From NCBI GenBank assembly GCA_017432325.1, contig JAFRJJ010000028.1, positions 1-64,000 of the forward strand: a stretch of DNA of 64,000 bases, in the 5' to 3' direction. Shown in pieces: positions 23,905 to 32,609 of the stretch. The notes beneath the pieces are model-generated. The model saw nothing but the letters and a program-made list of their open reading frames with translations, was not told where the DNA came from and ran no database searches. How positions within the stretch are numbered: position 1 is the stretch's first letter; each line of letters opens with the position of its first letter. Source of the stretch: Solobacterium sp. (lineage in GTDB: Bacteria > Bacillota_I > Bacilli_A > Erysipelotrichales > Erysipelotrichaceae). Both the position numbers and the translations under genes were made by a program.

Positions 23905-25222
23905 GCAGCAGTGGATCACCTGTGCGTTAGAACAGGGTTTTGAAAGCTTTGAGATCTATCAGGAAGAGACCAGGGAACGTACCGTCTCCTGGTACAACGG
24001 CAGAACAAATACATTTGTCACCAGCAATGTCACGGGCACATCCCTGCGCGGTGTCATTGACGGCAAAATGATCACGTTTGCGACCGAGGATCCTGACGAC
24101 AGCATGATGTCCTCCGTGATCACTTCCATGAAAAACCAGGCAGCTGTTACCGGAAATGAAGAACCCGGCATCATCCGCAGACCGCAGGATCCCAAGGTCA
24201 CTGCAGAACCCGGGTCATGGATCAGGCCTTCTGTCGCAGAGATCACAGACCTTCTGGCAAGAACGGAAAAGCAGATCCTTGCGTATGATCCGAGGATCAT
24301 TATGGCCTCCCGCATTCAGTGGGGTGAGGAAACAGCCGTCCGTACGATCGTCAATTCATACGGCATGCAGGCTGAAGACAGAAACACAGTTCAGTTCCTG
24401 ATGGCAAGCGCTGCCGCAAAAGAAGGAAATGAAGTCAAAAACACATATGAGTCAGAGCCGGTCAGAGAGATCGGAACATTCGATCTGGACAAGTTTGTCG
24501 CAAAGACATGCGATGCAGCGCTCAACAAGCTTGGCGCTTCATCCCTGCCCAGCAATACATATCCCGTCATCTTTGAACATGGAGCGATGACTTCCCTGTT
24601 TACAGCATTCAGCGGAATGTTCAGCGGTGAACTGATCTCAAAAGGCATCTCTCCTCTGACCGGAAAACTCAACACGAAGATCTTCTCCGAAAAGATCACG
24701 GTCATCGATGATCCGGGCAGTCAGGAACCGGTATGCATGTACCGGTACGATGATGAAGGATGCCCCACATTCTGCAAGACAGTCGTTGATCAGGGCGTGT
24801 TCACAACGATCCTTCACAATTCCTCAAGTGCCGCAAAGATGAATGCTGAGAGTACAGGCAACGGTTTCAAAGCCTCCTACTCTTCAACAGTCGGCGTCCG
24901 TCCGATGAACTGCTTCATTCAGAAAGGGGATAAGACCCTGGATGAGCTGTGCAGTGAAATGAAGAACGGTTTTGTCATTACAGACCTTGCCGGTCTGCAT
25001 GCGGGCATTAACTCCGTTACAACAAACTTCTCCCTGCAGTGCAGCGGTTACTGGGTAAAGGACGGTGTGCGTGATCACAGCGTCTCGCTCGTTACAACAG
25101 CAGGCACCTTCCTGGAACTGATGAAGAATGTCACGGCTGTCGGAAACGATCTGGACTGGGGCTGCGGTTCCACAGCGTGCCCGAGCATCGCGTTCAGCGG
25201 ATGCGCGATCGCCGGAGAATAA
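23897..25222 (+). CDS. tldE: TldE (PmbA) subunit of the TldD/TldE protease
   Basis: A 441-residue PmbA/TldD family protein lacking the HExxxH motif, as expected for the non-catalytic TldE partner. C-terminal family segments such as NSVTTNFSLQCSGYWVKDG and the terminal GNDLDWGCGSTACPSI are clear. The ATG at 23897 lies within the end of tldD, after GGAGG, giving an 8-base overlap that supports equal expression of the two subunits. A clear terminator follows. Confidence 0.95.
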   Translation: MNKQQWITCALEQGFESFEIYQEETRERTVSWYNGRTNTFVTSNVTGTSLRGVIDGKMITFATEDPDDSMMSSVITSMKNQAAVTGNEEPGIIRRPQDPKVTAEPGSWIRPSVAEITDLLARTEKQILAYDPRIIMASRIQWGEETAVRTIVNSYGMQAEDRNTVQFLMASAAAKEGNEVKNTYESEPVREIGTFDLDKFVAKTCDAALNKLGASSLPSNTYPVIFEHGAMTSLFTAFSGMFSGELISKGISPLTGKLNTKIFSEKITVIDDPGSQEPVCMYRYDDEGCPTFCKTVVDQGVFTTILHNSSSAAKMNAESTGNGFKASYSSTVGVRPMNCFIQKGDKTLDELCSEMKNGFVITDLAGLHAGINSVTTNFSLQCSGYWVKDGVRDHSVSLVTTAGTFLELMKNVTAVGNDLDWGCGSTACPSIAFSGCAIAGE

Positions 25223-25230
25223 ACATGTAA

Positions 25231-25259
25231 AGCTTTGCGGTCAGCCGCAGAGCTTTTTT
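25231..25259 (+). terminator. Terminator of tldD-tldE
   Basis: AGCTTTGCGG/CCGCAGAGCT (25231-25240, 25245-25254) with a 4-base loop and TTTTT, ten bases past the stop. Confidence 0.88.
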
Positions 25260-25311
25260 CATTTCCGCAGATAACCCGTATGATGAAAATCTTTTCATCA
25301 TTGTGAATTGC

Positions 25312-25340
25312 TTTTCATTTAACCTGTCAGCGCATAAAAT
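25312..25340 (+). promoter_or_regulatory. Promoter of pepD
   Basis: TTTTCA (25312-25317), 17 bases, TAAAAT (25335-25340), with a leader of about 13 bases holding the GGAGG site. Confidence 0.5.
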
Positions 25341-25359
25341 GTGTTCATGGAGGTTTCTT

Positions 25360-26796
25360 ATGGAATTCGATTTAAATAAACGGCATTGTTACTGGTTTGA
25401 TGCACTCGCGCAGATCCCCCGCGGCTCAGGGAATGAAAAAGCTGCCAGTGATTTCATCGTACAGTTTGCGAAAGATCACGGCCTGAACTATAAGCAGGAC
25501 CATGTATGGAATGTGATCGTGGACAAACCGGCATCCCCGGGATATGAAGACGCTGAACCGCTGATCATGCAGGCGCATCTTGATGTTGTATGTGAAAAGA
25601 ATAAAGATGTCGAGCATGACTTCACCAAAGATCCCCTGGATCTCTATGTGGATGAAGAAGGATGGCTGCACGCCAGAGGAACAACACTTGGCTGTGACGA
25701 CGGTTTCGGTGTTTCCTATATGCTGGCGGTACTGGAAGACGAAACACTTCCGCATCCCCCTCTGTCCTGCATGTTTACGACCATGGAAGAGATCGGCCTG
25801 CTTGGCGCAAGGGAACTGAAGAAAGAAGATATTCACGGCAAACGTCTGATCAACCTGGACAGCGGCGGAGAAACAAAAACATCCGTCAGCTCTGCCGGCG
25901 GATGCACAGCCGTTGTTACAAGAGCTCTTGAATTTGAAGATAATGCAGATCCGACTTATATGCTCGGTATCCGCGGACTGCTCGGCGGTCATTCCGGCGG
26001 CCTGATCCATCTGGAACGCGGCAACTCCAACACACTGGCTGCCAGGATCCTGAAGGAACTGCAGCTTGCAGGAATGGATGTCCGTCTTGTCAGCTTTAAC
26101 GGCGGCCTGAAATTCAACGCGATACCCAGAGAAGCAGATGTTTACTTCACATCAAGGACACCGAAAGAAGAACTGGAAGCACAGGTACGCGTTTCGGAAA
26201 AGAATATCCTTTCCGAACTGGAATTCTCCGATGCCGGCTTCAAAGTCCTGTTTGAAGCGGCTGACACCGCTGCTCAAAGATACACGGAATCCCTCAGCAA
26301 TGAGCTCATTGATTTCCTGTTCCTTGTCATCAACGGTTTCCAGCACAAATCCATGGCGATCGAAGGCCTGACTGCAGCCTCCCTGAACTTCGGTACCATT
26401 ACAACAGATGACACAAAGTTCGAAGCGACAGCCCTGATGCGTTCCGCACTGGAGAGCCACATGGATGATATGATCAACCATGTCAAGGTCATGAGCACGC
26501 TCCTGCATATGGACACAGCGTTCAAGGACCGTTTCCCGGGCTGGGCGTACGCTAAGAATTCCCCGCTCAGAGAGATCGCGAGAAAAGTCGAAGAAGCTCA
26601 CGGGAACACCCTGGAAGAGTCCGCTTCCCATGGCGGTCTTGAATGCTCGATCTTCAAGGGACTGGTTCCGGAACTGGATATCATTACCTTCGGACCGATC
26701 GCATCCGGTGCGCATACACCTGATGAAAAACTCGATCTGGCATCTTTCGACAGAGCATTTGAAATGCTGAAAGAGATCATCTCTGCCTGCCATTGA
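25360..26796 (+). CDS. pepD: Aminoacyl-histidine dipeptidase (M20 family, PepD)
   Basis: A 478-residue cytosolic dipeptidase. Zinc-ligand motifs in order: MQAHLDVV, LGCDDGFG, TTMEEIGLLGA, INLDSGGE and the C-terminal SGAHTPDEKL. A lid/dimerisation insert with IRGLLGGHSGG lies in the middle. PepD hydrolyses Xaa-His and other dipeptides for amino acid supply. The start at 25360 follows GGAGG; a start 19 codons upstream lacks a site. Monocistronic, with its own promoter and terminator. Together with PepF and M16 it suggests peptide use. Confidence 0.94.
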   Translation: MEFDLNKRHCYWFDALAQIPRGSGNEKAASDFIVQFAKDHGLNYKQDHVWNVIVDKPASPGYEDAEPLIMQAHLDVVCEKNKDVEHDFTKDPLDLYVDEEGWLHARGTTLGCDDGFGVSYMLAVLEDETLPHPPLSCMFTTMEEIGLLGARELKKEDIHGKRLINLDSGGETKTSVSSAGGCTAVVTRALEFEDNADPTYMLGIRGLLGGHSGGLIHLERGNSNTLAARILKELQLAGMDVRLVSFNGGLKFNAIPREADVYFTSRTPKEELEAQVRVSEKNILSELEFSDAGFKVLFEAADTAAQRYTESLSNELIDFLFLVINGFQHKSMAIEGLTAASLNFGTITTDDTKFEATALMRSALESHMDDMINHVKVMSTLLHMDTAFKDRFPGWAYAKNSPLREIARKVEEAHGNTLEESASHGGLECSIFKGLVPELDIITFGPIASGAHTPDEKLDLASFDRAFEMLKEIISACH

Positions 26797-26806
26797 TCAG
26801 ATAATA

Positions 26807-26832
26807 TGAAAGCCGGTACGTCCGGCTTTTTC
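26807..26832. terminator. Bidirectional terminator between pepD and the cystatin-like gene
   Basis: AGCCGG/CCGGCT (26811-26816, 26822-26827) with TTTTTC on the plus strand and TTTCATATT on the minus strand. Confidence 0.8.
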
Positions 26833-26843
26833 ATTTATCGGTT

Positions 26844-27971
26844 TTATCTGATCTGTGCGATCAGTGCGGAAATCTCTTCCTGTGATACACCTTCCGCGAA
26901 CTGCATCGCATATGCGTATCCATTGTCTTCCCATACTGCATTGGATACAGAACCGTTATTTCCTTTGACCGTTACAGTTCTGTCATCAACTGATATTTCT
27001 TCTGTTTCTTCGTATGAATTGTAATCTCCGCTGATGTCGCCTTCACCGTTGGCTTTGCGGACTCGATAGACTTCCAGACCGTCTGCAGCATTTCTGACGA
27101 TCACTTCCAGCACTTGTCCGCTGATGACACGGTAATAAGCGCTGCTGACTGTTTCCGGCAGTGCCAGTTCAAAGCCGCATACTGCCTCCGCTTCCTGCAG
27201 TGTATCATACTGTACACACGGATTTGCGATCTGTGAATTCATAACTTCAAGTACCTCATCTGTTTCACCCGGTTCGATCCCGGTCACTTCAAGTATTTCT
27301 GCATTGCCGTTCAGGTCTGCATATACCTTTACCAGGGCATATTTGCTGTTGGCATCGGGAATAACGATCGTTTCCCTGCAGAGGATCATGTAGTTTCTGC
27401 CTGACACAAGCTGTGAACCGATATATGCGACCGGTTCATAGGAAGCTCCCGTCAGTCCTTCCATTGCTTTTTCGAAGGCTGTTCTGACATCTTCATTCTG
27501 ATCAAGGGATATATCCCCTTCATTTGCTGACCAGCCACCGAATACATTTGTCGTGTTGATCAGTGTTCTGATACCGGTCACTGACGCGTTTCCATTCAGG
27601 TCTTCGTATACGTAGACCAGCATCATTTCCGTTCGTGCATTCTCAACGGCGAACCTGCCCCTGCACAGGATGCAGTAATTGGTTCCGTTAACGATCTGTT
27701 TTGCCAGTACTGCCAGCGGTTCATATTCAAATCCGTCAAGTGTTTCCTGTGCTTTTTCAAATGCAGATTTTGCGTCAGGGTTCGCATCAAGAGATGTATC
27801 GTCTTTGATCATTTCCCATCCTCCGGGAAGCACTGTCATGGTTTCTTCTGTTTCTTCGGGTGTGATCTCGGGTATATTTACCTTTTCAGGCTGTGCAGTA
27901 CAGGCACATAATGTTCCGGCTGTAACTGCTGTCATAAACAATACTGCTGTTTTTCTGATATTCTTTTTCAT
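26844..27971 (-). CDS. Lipoprotein with two tandem cystatin-like repeats
   Basis: A 375-residue exported protein. A lysine-rich signal peptide ends in LCAC, with Cys24 the likely lipid anchor. Two homologous units follow (about 50-135 and 145-230). Each starts with GGW, holds a helix ending in SFEKA-like or AFEKA residues, then Y-E-P and the cystatin signature QxVxG (QIVNG at 92-96, QLVSG at 187-191), followed by NYxILCR. A third C-terminal domain of about 110 residues is different. Cystatins bind papain-like cysteine proteases with the Gly-Gly N-terminus and the QxVxG loop. The start at 27971 is nine bases after AAGGA. Confidence 0.7.
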   Translation of the reverse strand: MKKNIRKTAVLFMTAVTAGTLCACTAQPEKVNIPEITPEETEETMTVLPGGWEMIKDDTSLDANPDAKSAFEKAQETLDGFEYEPLAVLAKQIVNGTNYCILCRGRFAVENARTEMMLVYVYEDLNGNASVTGIRTLINTTNVFGGWSANEGDISLDQNEDVRTAFEKAMEGLTGASYEPVAYIGSQLVSGRNYMILCRETIVIPDANSKYALVKVYADLNGNAEILEVTGIEPGETDEVLEVMNSQIANPCVQYDTLQEAEAVCGFELALPETVSSAYYRVISGQVLEVIVRNAADGLEVYRVRKANGEGDISGDYNSYEETEEISVDDRTVTVKGNNGSVSNAVWEDNGYAYAMQFAEGVSQEEISALIAQIR

Positions 27972-28056
27972 ATTACTCATTCCTTATCCGCCGTAATATT
28001 CTATCCGGCTTCAAATCTATACACAGACATTACGTACAGCAGGTCACATGCCAGAG

Positions 28057-28086
28057 AAAAAACCGTTATATTTCAAACGGTTTTCG
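28057..28086 (-). terminator. Terminator of the 460-residue membrane protein gene
   Basis: AACCGTT/AACGGTT (28061-28067, 28076-28082) with TTTTTTC on the minus strand. Confidence 0.78.
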
Positions 28087-28099
28087 CTGTTTTTCAGCA

Positions 28100-29482
28100 T
28101 TAAGTGTGTTTTCTTCTACGTATGACCCTGATGATCAGCCATACCAGCAGGATGAACAGGACCAGCGGTATGAGGATGCCTCCTGCCAGGAGCAGAAGGA
28201 TATATGTGCCGTAGTTGTTGGTCCGTTTCGGGTTTGTGACCGTACAGAGCTCAAACTCCAGTTCCTTCTCGGGCAGATGATCAAACGACTGCGCATATAC
28301 ACTGCCGTCCTTTTCAAAATGACCTTGATTGGATCTCAGTATCTCATACGATGTTTCGACCCGGATATCCAGGGAAGAGAACTCTTTCCATGTGGATGCC
28401 GGTGACAGCAGATAGGTATATGTATATACAGGCGGATTATATCCGGTATCGATTTTCGGATACATGGGAGCTGTCACTGTATTGATCAGCCGTTCACCCG
28501 GTCCAAGTTCAAGCTCATAGACATACCAGCGCATCAGAAAGTTTTCCAGTGAACGGTACGGTTCATTCAGGATGTAAGAGGAACCGCTGCTTTCTTTCAG
28601 CATTGTTACATAAGCGTTGTACCAGTCCGTGACGGACACTCCGGATGACTCATCATAGTCCCTGCATACAAAATCAAGCAGTGTATATTCATTCCCGGAC
28701 TGAAGTGTCATTGCGGCATCGGTCTCTGCCTGGTCGTCCCCTTCTTTTGAAAAAGACCATTCCGGCTCCCCGGTATCTTCCCCGAAAACATACAGCGTCA
28801 CTTTCTTCCTGTCTTCAGCGCGGATCCCGACTTCATATGTTCCCTCTTCCCGGTTGTATATGGTGCTTTCTTCGGGTTCAATGAGGATCCTTGTTTTTTC
28901 GTCTGTATGGAATACAGCAGATGCGGTACAGGAAGGATTGGTTTCCCCGGTCTCCATCAGCCAGACATATTCTGTTACAGGCAATTCAGGATCATAGAAA
29001 GCATCTTCCATATACCCGTCCTGCAGCAGCGGGATATCATGTTCCAGGCTGAAGTCGGACCAGTTGTCTTTATATGTGGCACGCACTTCGCTGCTGATGG
29101 TTTCCCCGTTGACCTTTACATCGTATTTCCCGCTGTTGACGCTCTGTCTTGCATCGTCAGGGAAATAGTGAGGGAGTGTACCGAACGGAAATGCCAGTAC
29201 AGCATGAATATTCAGGTCTGTCGGGTTATAGACAGTATATTCAGCAGTTACATTCGCGTTGTAATTTTCAAAAAAAGAGGCACTGCTGTAATATTCTGAC
29301 GGCAGATCATCAATATGAAATGTCAGGTCCTCATGCTCGACGACCAAAGGACAGTCTTCAGTCAGCACAACAACACCTGTTCCGTCACTTCCATCAATAT
29401 ATGTAATGGCTGAATTTGCATGTACACTGATTATCGTAAACGCTGTCACAGCGACAGCCGAAACAATTCCCTTATATTTCAT
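28100..29482 (-). CDS. Exported, C-terminally membrane-anchored protein of unknown function (460 aa)
   Basis: A signal peptide at residues 1-24 (cleavage near HANSA), a beta-rich external region of about 390 residues, and one transmembrane helix near 430-450 followed by RVIRRRKHT. The external part has recurring NPT and PFGTLP segments and begins with a stretch describing a Gly-Val-Val core. I do not recognise a family. An extended -10 lies 21 bases upstream; the start at 29482 fits AAAGG better than the ATG two codons earlier. Monocistronic; surface function unknown. Confidence 0.6.
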   Translation of the reverse strand: MKYKGIVSAVAVTAFTIISVHANSAITYIDGSDGTGVVVLTEDCPLVVEHEDLTFHIDDLPSEYYSSASFFENYNANVTAEYTVYNPTDLNIHAVLAFPFGTLPHYFPDDARQSVNSGKYDVKVNGETISSEVRATYKDNWSDFSLEHDIPLLQDGYMEDAFYDPELPVTEYVWLMETGETNPSCTASAVFHTDEKTRILIEPEESTIYNREEGTYEVGIRAEDRKKVTLYVFGEDTGEPEWSFSKEGDDQAETDAAMTLQSGNEYTLLDFVCRDYDESSGVSVTDWYNAYVTMLKESSGSSYILNEPYRSLENFLMRWYVYELELGPGERLINTVTAPMYPKIDTGYNPPVYTYTYLLSPASTWKEFSSLDIRVETSYEILRSNQGHFEKDGSVYAQSFDHLPEKELEFELCTVTNPKRTNNYGTYILLLLAGGILIPLVLFILLVWLIIRVIRRRKHT

Positions 29483-29502
29483 ACGCATTTACCTTTGATG
29501 TC

Positions 29503-29511
29503 ATTATAACA
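29503..29511 (-). promoter_or_regulatory. Extended -10 promoter of the 460-residue gene
   Basis: TGTTATAAT on the minus strand (full TGnTATAAT). No -35 match. Confidence 0.55.
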
Positions 29512-29554
29512 AAGCATTTATTATTCTTTTTTGATTTCTGTGTTTTTGACATGA

Positions 29555-29603
29555 CGGAAAAACAGAAAATCTTCCGCACGGTCCATGTGATCATACGGAA
29601 GAT
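29555..29603 (-). terminator. Terminator of pepF
   Basis: ATCTTCCG/CGGAAGAT (29569-29576, 29596-29603) with TTTCTGTTTTT on the minus strand. Confidence 0.7.
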
Positions 29604-29610
29604 CTGTTTC

Positions 29611-31416
29611 TCAATATCCGAGTTTTTCTGCTGTGCGCTCTGCGTCATCCAGCAGGCGTTCAAATTTCTTCAGGGCTGTTTCCACAGGTGCCGGTGTTGT
29701 CAGATCAACACCCGCATGTTTCAGTTCATCCAGCGGATAGCGGGATCCGCCCATGGAAAGGAATTCCCTGTATTTCTTCACTGCAGGTTCTCCCTCCCTC
29801 AGAATACCTTCTGACAATGCTGCGGCAGTGGAATAGCCTGTCGCGTATACGTAGACATAGAACGGGTTATAGAAATGAGGGATCCTCGCCCATTCATACT
29901 GCACTTCATCATCGATGACCATATCCGGTCCGAAGTACAGACTGATCAGTTTTTTATACAGTTCATTGAGTGCTGTCGGGCTTAATGCCTCACCGCGCTC
30001 ATACATTGCGTGTGCTTCTTTTTCGAACTCGGCGAACATGGTCTGGCGGTAAACTGTTCCTTTGAATCCTTCAAGATTCAGGTTCAGGAGAGCCAGACGC
30101 TCTTTCGGGTCCTCCGTTACCTGAAGCAGCTGGTCGACCAGGAGATTCTCATTGACCGTAGAAGCCACCTCAGCCACGAACAAGGTGTAGCCGGCATACT
30201 GTGCAGGCTGGTGTGTTTTGGAATGCCATGTATGCATGGAGTGTCCCATCTCATGCGCCAGTGTTGATACGCTGTCCAGCGTACCGGTAAAGTTCGTCAG
30301 GATATAGGGATTGGAATCATATGTGCCGGAGGAGAATGCGCCCCCTGTTTTGCCCTTATTGGGATATACATCGATCCATCCTGAATTCATGCCGTTTCTG
30401 ACAGTTTCCACATAGTCTGCGCCAAGCGGGGATACGGCATTCAGCACCATCTGCTTGGCCTCATCATATGTATACCGTTTTTCACTGCCCTTGACGAGCG
30501 GCGCGTACACGTCATAGTAATGGATCTCATCCAGTCCGAGGAGACGTTTTCTCAGGGCAACATAACGGTACATTGCCGGCATAAATTTATGAACTGATTC
30601 GATCAGGCTGTCATAGACGGACAGCGGGATATTCGTTTCCGAAAGGCTCATCTCACGTGAGGAACCGTAATGTCTGGCGGACGCTTCTGCGGCAGCGCCT
30701 TTCACAGCGCCGCTGTATGTGGCAGCCAGGGTATTGATATGCTGTTTGAATGTCCTGTAATAGCTTCTGAACGAATTCTCTCTGAGCACCCGGTCATTGG
30801 AAGTCTGCAGAAGAATATAGTTGGAACCGGTCAGTTCATGTTCGTTTCCTTCTCCGTCCTTCACACTGTCAAACACCAGGTCCGCATCCAGCAGGTTGTC
30901 CGCGATCTCGGAAGGCGCAGACATCACTTCACCGAGTCCGGCAAGCAGCTTTTCTTCCGCTGCAGATAATGTGTGCGGCTTTCTCCTGACCAGATTTTCA
31001 AGTGTAAATGCGTACGGCTTAAGCTGTTCGTCTTCTGCGATCTCCTTCAGCAGATCTTCATCCAGAGAAAGGATCTCGGGTTCCGCAAATGAAGCGACTG
31101 TCATAAAAGCAACGTACTTCCCGAATACACGGGCATACATGGACTGTGCCTGTTCTGCCCTGGTATCTTCACTTCTGCGCAGGGACGCGTAAGTCAGAAG
31201 GTTGTCCATTTTCCGTTCTGCCTGCGTATCCGCATCCAGGAAATTCCTGATATCAGACGCGTTATTCAGCCTTCCTTCGTACTGCGCGATCTGTGCGATC
31301 AGTGAATCTGTTTCCTGGAACGCTGCTTCCCATTCCTCATCATTTTTAAACAGACTGCTCAGATCCCATTGATACGCGGGATCCATATCAATTCTCTCTT
31401 TTAATAATTCAGCCAT
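29611..31416 (-). CDS. pepF: Oligoendopeptidase F
   Basis: A 601-residue M3-family cytosolic metallopeptidase. The zinc motif is LAHEMGHSMHTW (HExxH) with the downstream Glu ligand in YTLFVAEVASTVNE, and the N-terminal start MAELLKERIDMDPAYQWDLSSLF is the usual PepF pattern. It cleaves peptides of about 7-17 residues. The ATG at 31416 follows GGAGG; eleven upstream codons have no site. Monocistronic with its own terminator. Confidence 0.96.
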   Translation of the reverse strand: MAELLKERIDMDPAYQWDLSSLFKNDEEWEAAFQETDSLIAQIAQYEGRLNNASDIRNFLDADTQAERKMDNLLTYASLRRSEDTRAEQAQSMYARVFGKYVAFMTVASFAEPEILSLDEDLLKEIAEDEQLKPYAFTLENLVRRKPHTLSAAEEKLLAGLGEVMSAPSEIADNLLDADLVFDSVKDGEGNEHELTGSNYILLQTSNDRVLRENSFRSYYRTFKQHINTLAATYSGAVKGAAAEASARHYGSSREMSLSETNIPLSVYDSLIESVHKFMPAMYRYVALRKRLLGLDEIHYYDVYAPLVKGSEKRYTYDEAKQMVLNAVSPLGADYVETVRNGMNSGWIDVYPNKGKTGGAFSSGTYDSNPYILTNFTGTLDSVSTLAHEMGHSMHTWHSKTHQPAQYAGYTLFVAEVASTVNENLLVDQLLQVTEDPKERLALLNLNLEGFKGTVYRQTMFAEFEKEAHAMYERGEALSPTALNELYKKLISLYFGPDMVIDDEVQYEWARIPHFYNPFYVYVYATGYSTAAALSEGILREGEPAVKKYREFLSMGGSRYPLDELKHAGVDLTTPAPVETALKKFERLLDDAERTAEKLGY

Positions 31417-31481
31417 AAATCCTCCATGTTTACCGGAATATCTTATCACGGCAGACGATGACTTTCACCACTCTGATAAGA

Positions 31482-31510
31482 TTGCGATTATCGTTCAAAT
31501 ACAATACAAT
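31482..31510 (+). promoter_or_regulatory. Promoter giving a leaderless transcript of the glucosaminidase gene
   Basis: TTGCGA (31482-31487), 17 bases, TACAAT (31505-31510). The expected first base, seven after the -10, is 31517, the A of the ATG. No Shine-Dalgarno is present. Confidence 0.5.
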
Positions 31511-31516
31511 TGCGTT

Positions 31517-32578
31517 ATGAAACCGGCTCTGTGGATACGAACCCTGATATTTATACCGCTTTCCGCGCTTCTGTGCGGCGGTGTTTATTATATGACATCA
31601 CAGCAGGATGAAGTTCCGCAGCCCTCTGCCGTACCTGTTCCCACAGCATCCGCAGTTCCGAGTGCCACGCCGGAACCGTCTCCTTCCGCTACACCGGAGC
31701 CGACGGAAACACCGACACCCACTCCCACTCCGACTCCCACACCTTCACCTACGCCGACTCCGACGCCAACTCCGACACCGACTGCCACACCGACACCTCT
31801 GCCGGACGCGCCGCTTGTCCTGGAGAAAGAAACGGTAACGACTGTCGGCGGAAATGAAGTGTCTGTCAGGATCACGACAGCTTCCGATGTTTCGATCACG
31901 ACATATTGTTCTCCCGGTATATCCACCTGGTATGATCCCGGGATCCTGTATATCTACCCATCCAATGCCGGTACTGTAACGGTTACGGCATCAGGTACCG
32001 GTTATGAGCCTGTATCCAAAATGATCCAGGTCAACTGGACCGAGCCGACTCCGACTCCGACGCCGACGCCGACTCCTACACCCACACCGACCCCGACTCC
32101 CACTCCGACGCCGGATACCACGGCATCCGAGCCGGCACCGGCACCTCAGGGAGGTTCTTCCGGTACAGGATATACCTCTGATTACGACAGCAATCTTTAT
32201 GTTCCGACAGTATCAAGAAATGATGACATGTCGTTCTGGTTCCGTTCCTGTATGGTCGATATGAAAGACCAGTTCTTTGATACAGCGGAAAGTTATGGTG
32301 TTGACCCGTATCTTGCGCTGGCGATCTCGGATCAGGAGACCGGCTACGGTTCATCCTATGCGGCATGTGAACAGAACAACTACGGAGGACTGATCGGTTA
32401 TGAAGGTGTCATCACGTTCGACACCCCGCAGGATGGTCTGAACGCATTCATGAATACACTGCGGAATTATAAAAACGCCGGAAAGCGTACCATTGAAGAG
32501 ATCGCTTCATGGTACTGCGGCGGGAATACCCACTGGATCCAGCGCATCATTACGATCTATAATTCCTTCCATCAGTAA
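31517..32578 (+). CDS. Surface glucosaminidase-like peptidoglycan hydrolase with Thr-Pro linkers
   Basis: A 353-residue membrane-anchored or secreted protein. Hydrophobic residues 4-25 form an anchor or signal peptide. A Thr-Pro repeat linker (about 64-97) leads to a beta-rich domain of about 75 residues, then a second Thr-Pro linker (about 176-199). The C-terminal 120 residues resemble the lysozyme-like glucosaminidase domain: AISDQETGYGSSYA (candidate catalytic Glu), NNYGGLIGY and a final WIQRIITIYNSFHQ. The linkers would span the wall. No ribosome site precedes the ATG; translation is probably from a leaderless mRNA. Confidence 0.75.
   Translation: MKPALWIRTLIFIPLSALLCGGVYYMTSQQDEVPQPSAVPVPTASAVPSATPEPSPSATPEPTETPTPTPTPTPTPSPTPTPTPTPTPTATPTPLPDAPLVLEKETVTTVGGNEVSVRITTASDVSITTYCSPGISTWYDPGILYIYPSNAGTVTVTASGTGYEPVSKMIQVNWTEPTPTPTPTPTPTPTPTPTPTPTPDTTASEPAPAPQGGSSGTGYTSDYDSNLYVPTVSRNDDMSFWFRSCMVDMKDQFFDTAESYGVDPYLALAISDQETGYGSSYAACEQNNYGGLIGYEGVITFDTPQDGLNAFMNTLRNYKNAGKRTIEEIASWYCGGNTHWIQRIITIYNSFHQ
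31709..31800 (+). repeat. Degenerate hexanucleotide repeat (ACnCCn, first Thr-Pro linker)
   Basis: About fifteen copies of a six-base unit coding Thr-Pro, with third-position variation (ACACCC, ACTCCC, ACGCCG). Copy-number change would keep frame. Confidence 0.85.
32043..32112 (+). repeat. Second hexanucleotide Thr-Pro repeat
   Basis: About eleven Thr-Pro units, less degenerate than the first block (many ACTCCG/ACGCCG), which suggests recent expansion. Confidence 0.85.
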
Positions 32579-32609
32579 AAATATACAGGGGATCCGGACG
32601 GATCCCCTT

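Noticed and set aside
22516..25222. TldD/TldE as part of a peptide-antibiotic cluster
   Set aside because: No precursor peptide, cyclase or exporter gene lies nearby; neighbours are general proteases.
31709..32112. Thr-Pro hexamer arrays considered as CRISPR-like or non-coding repeats
   Set aside because: Units are six bases without spacers and encode an in-frame Thr-Pro linker.
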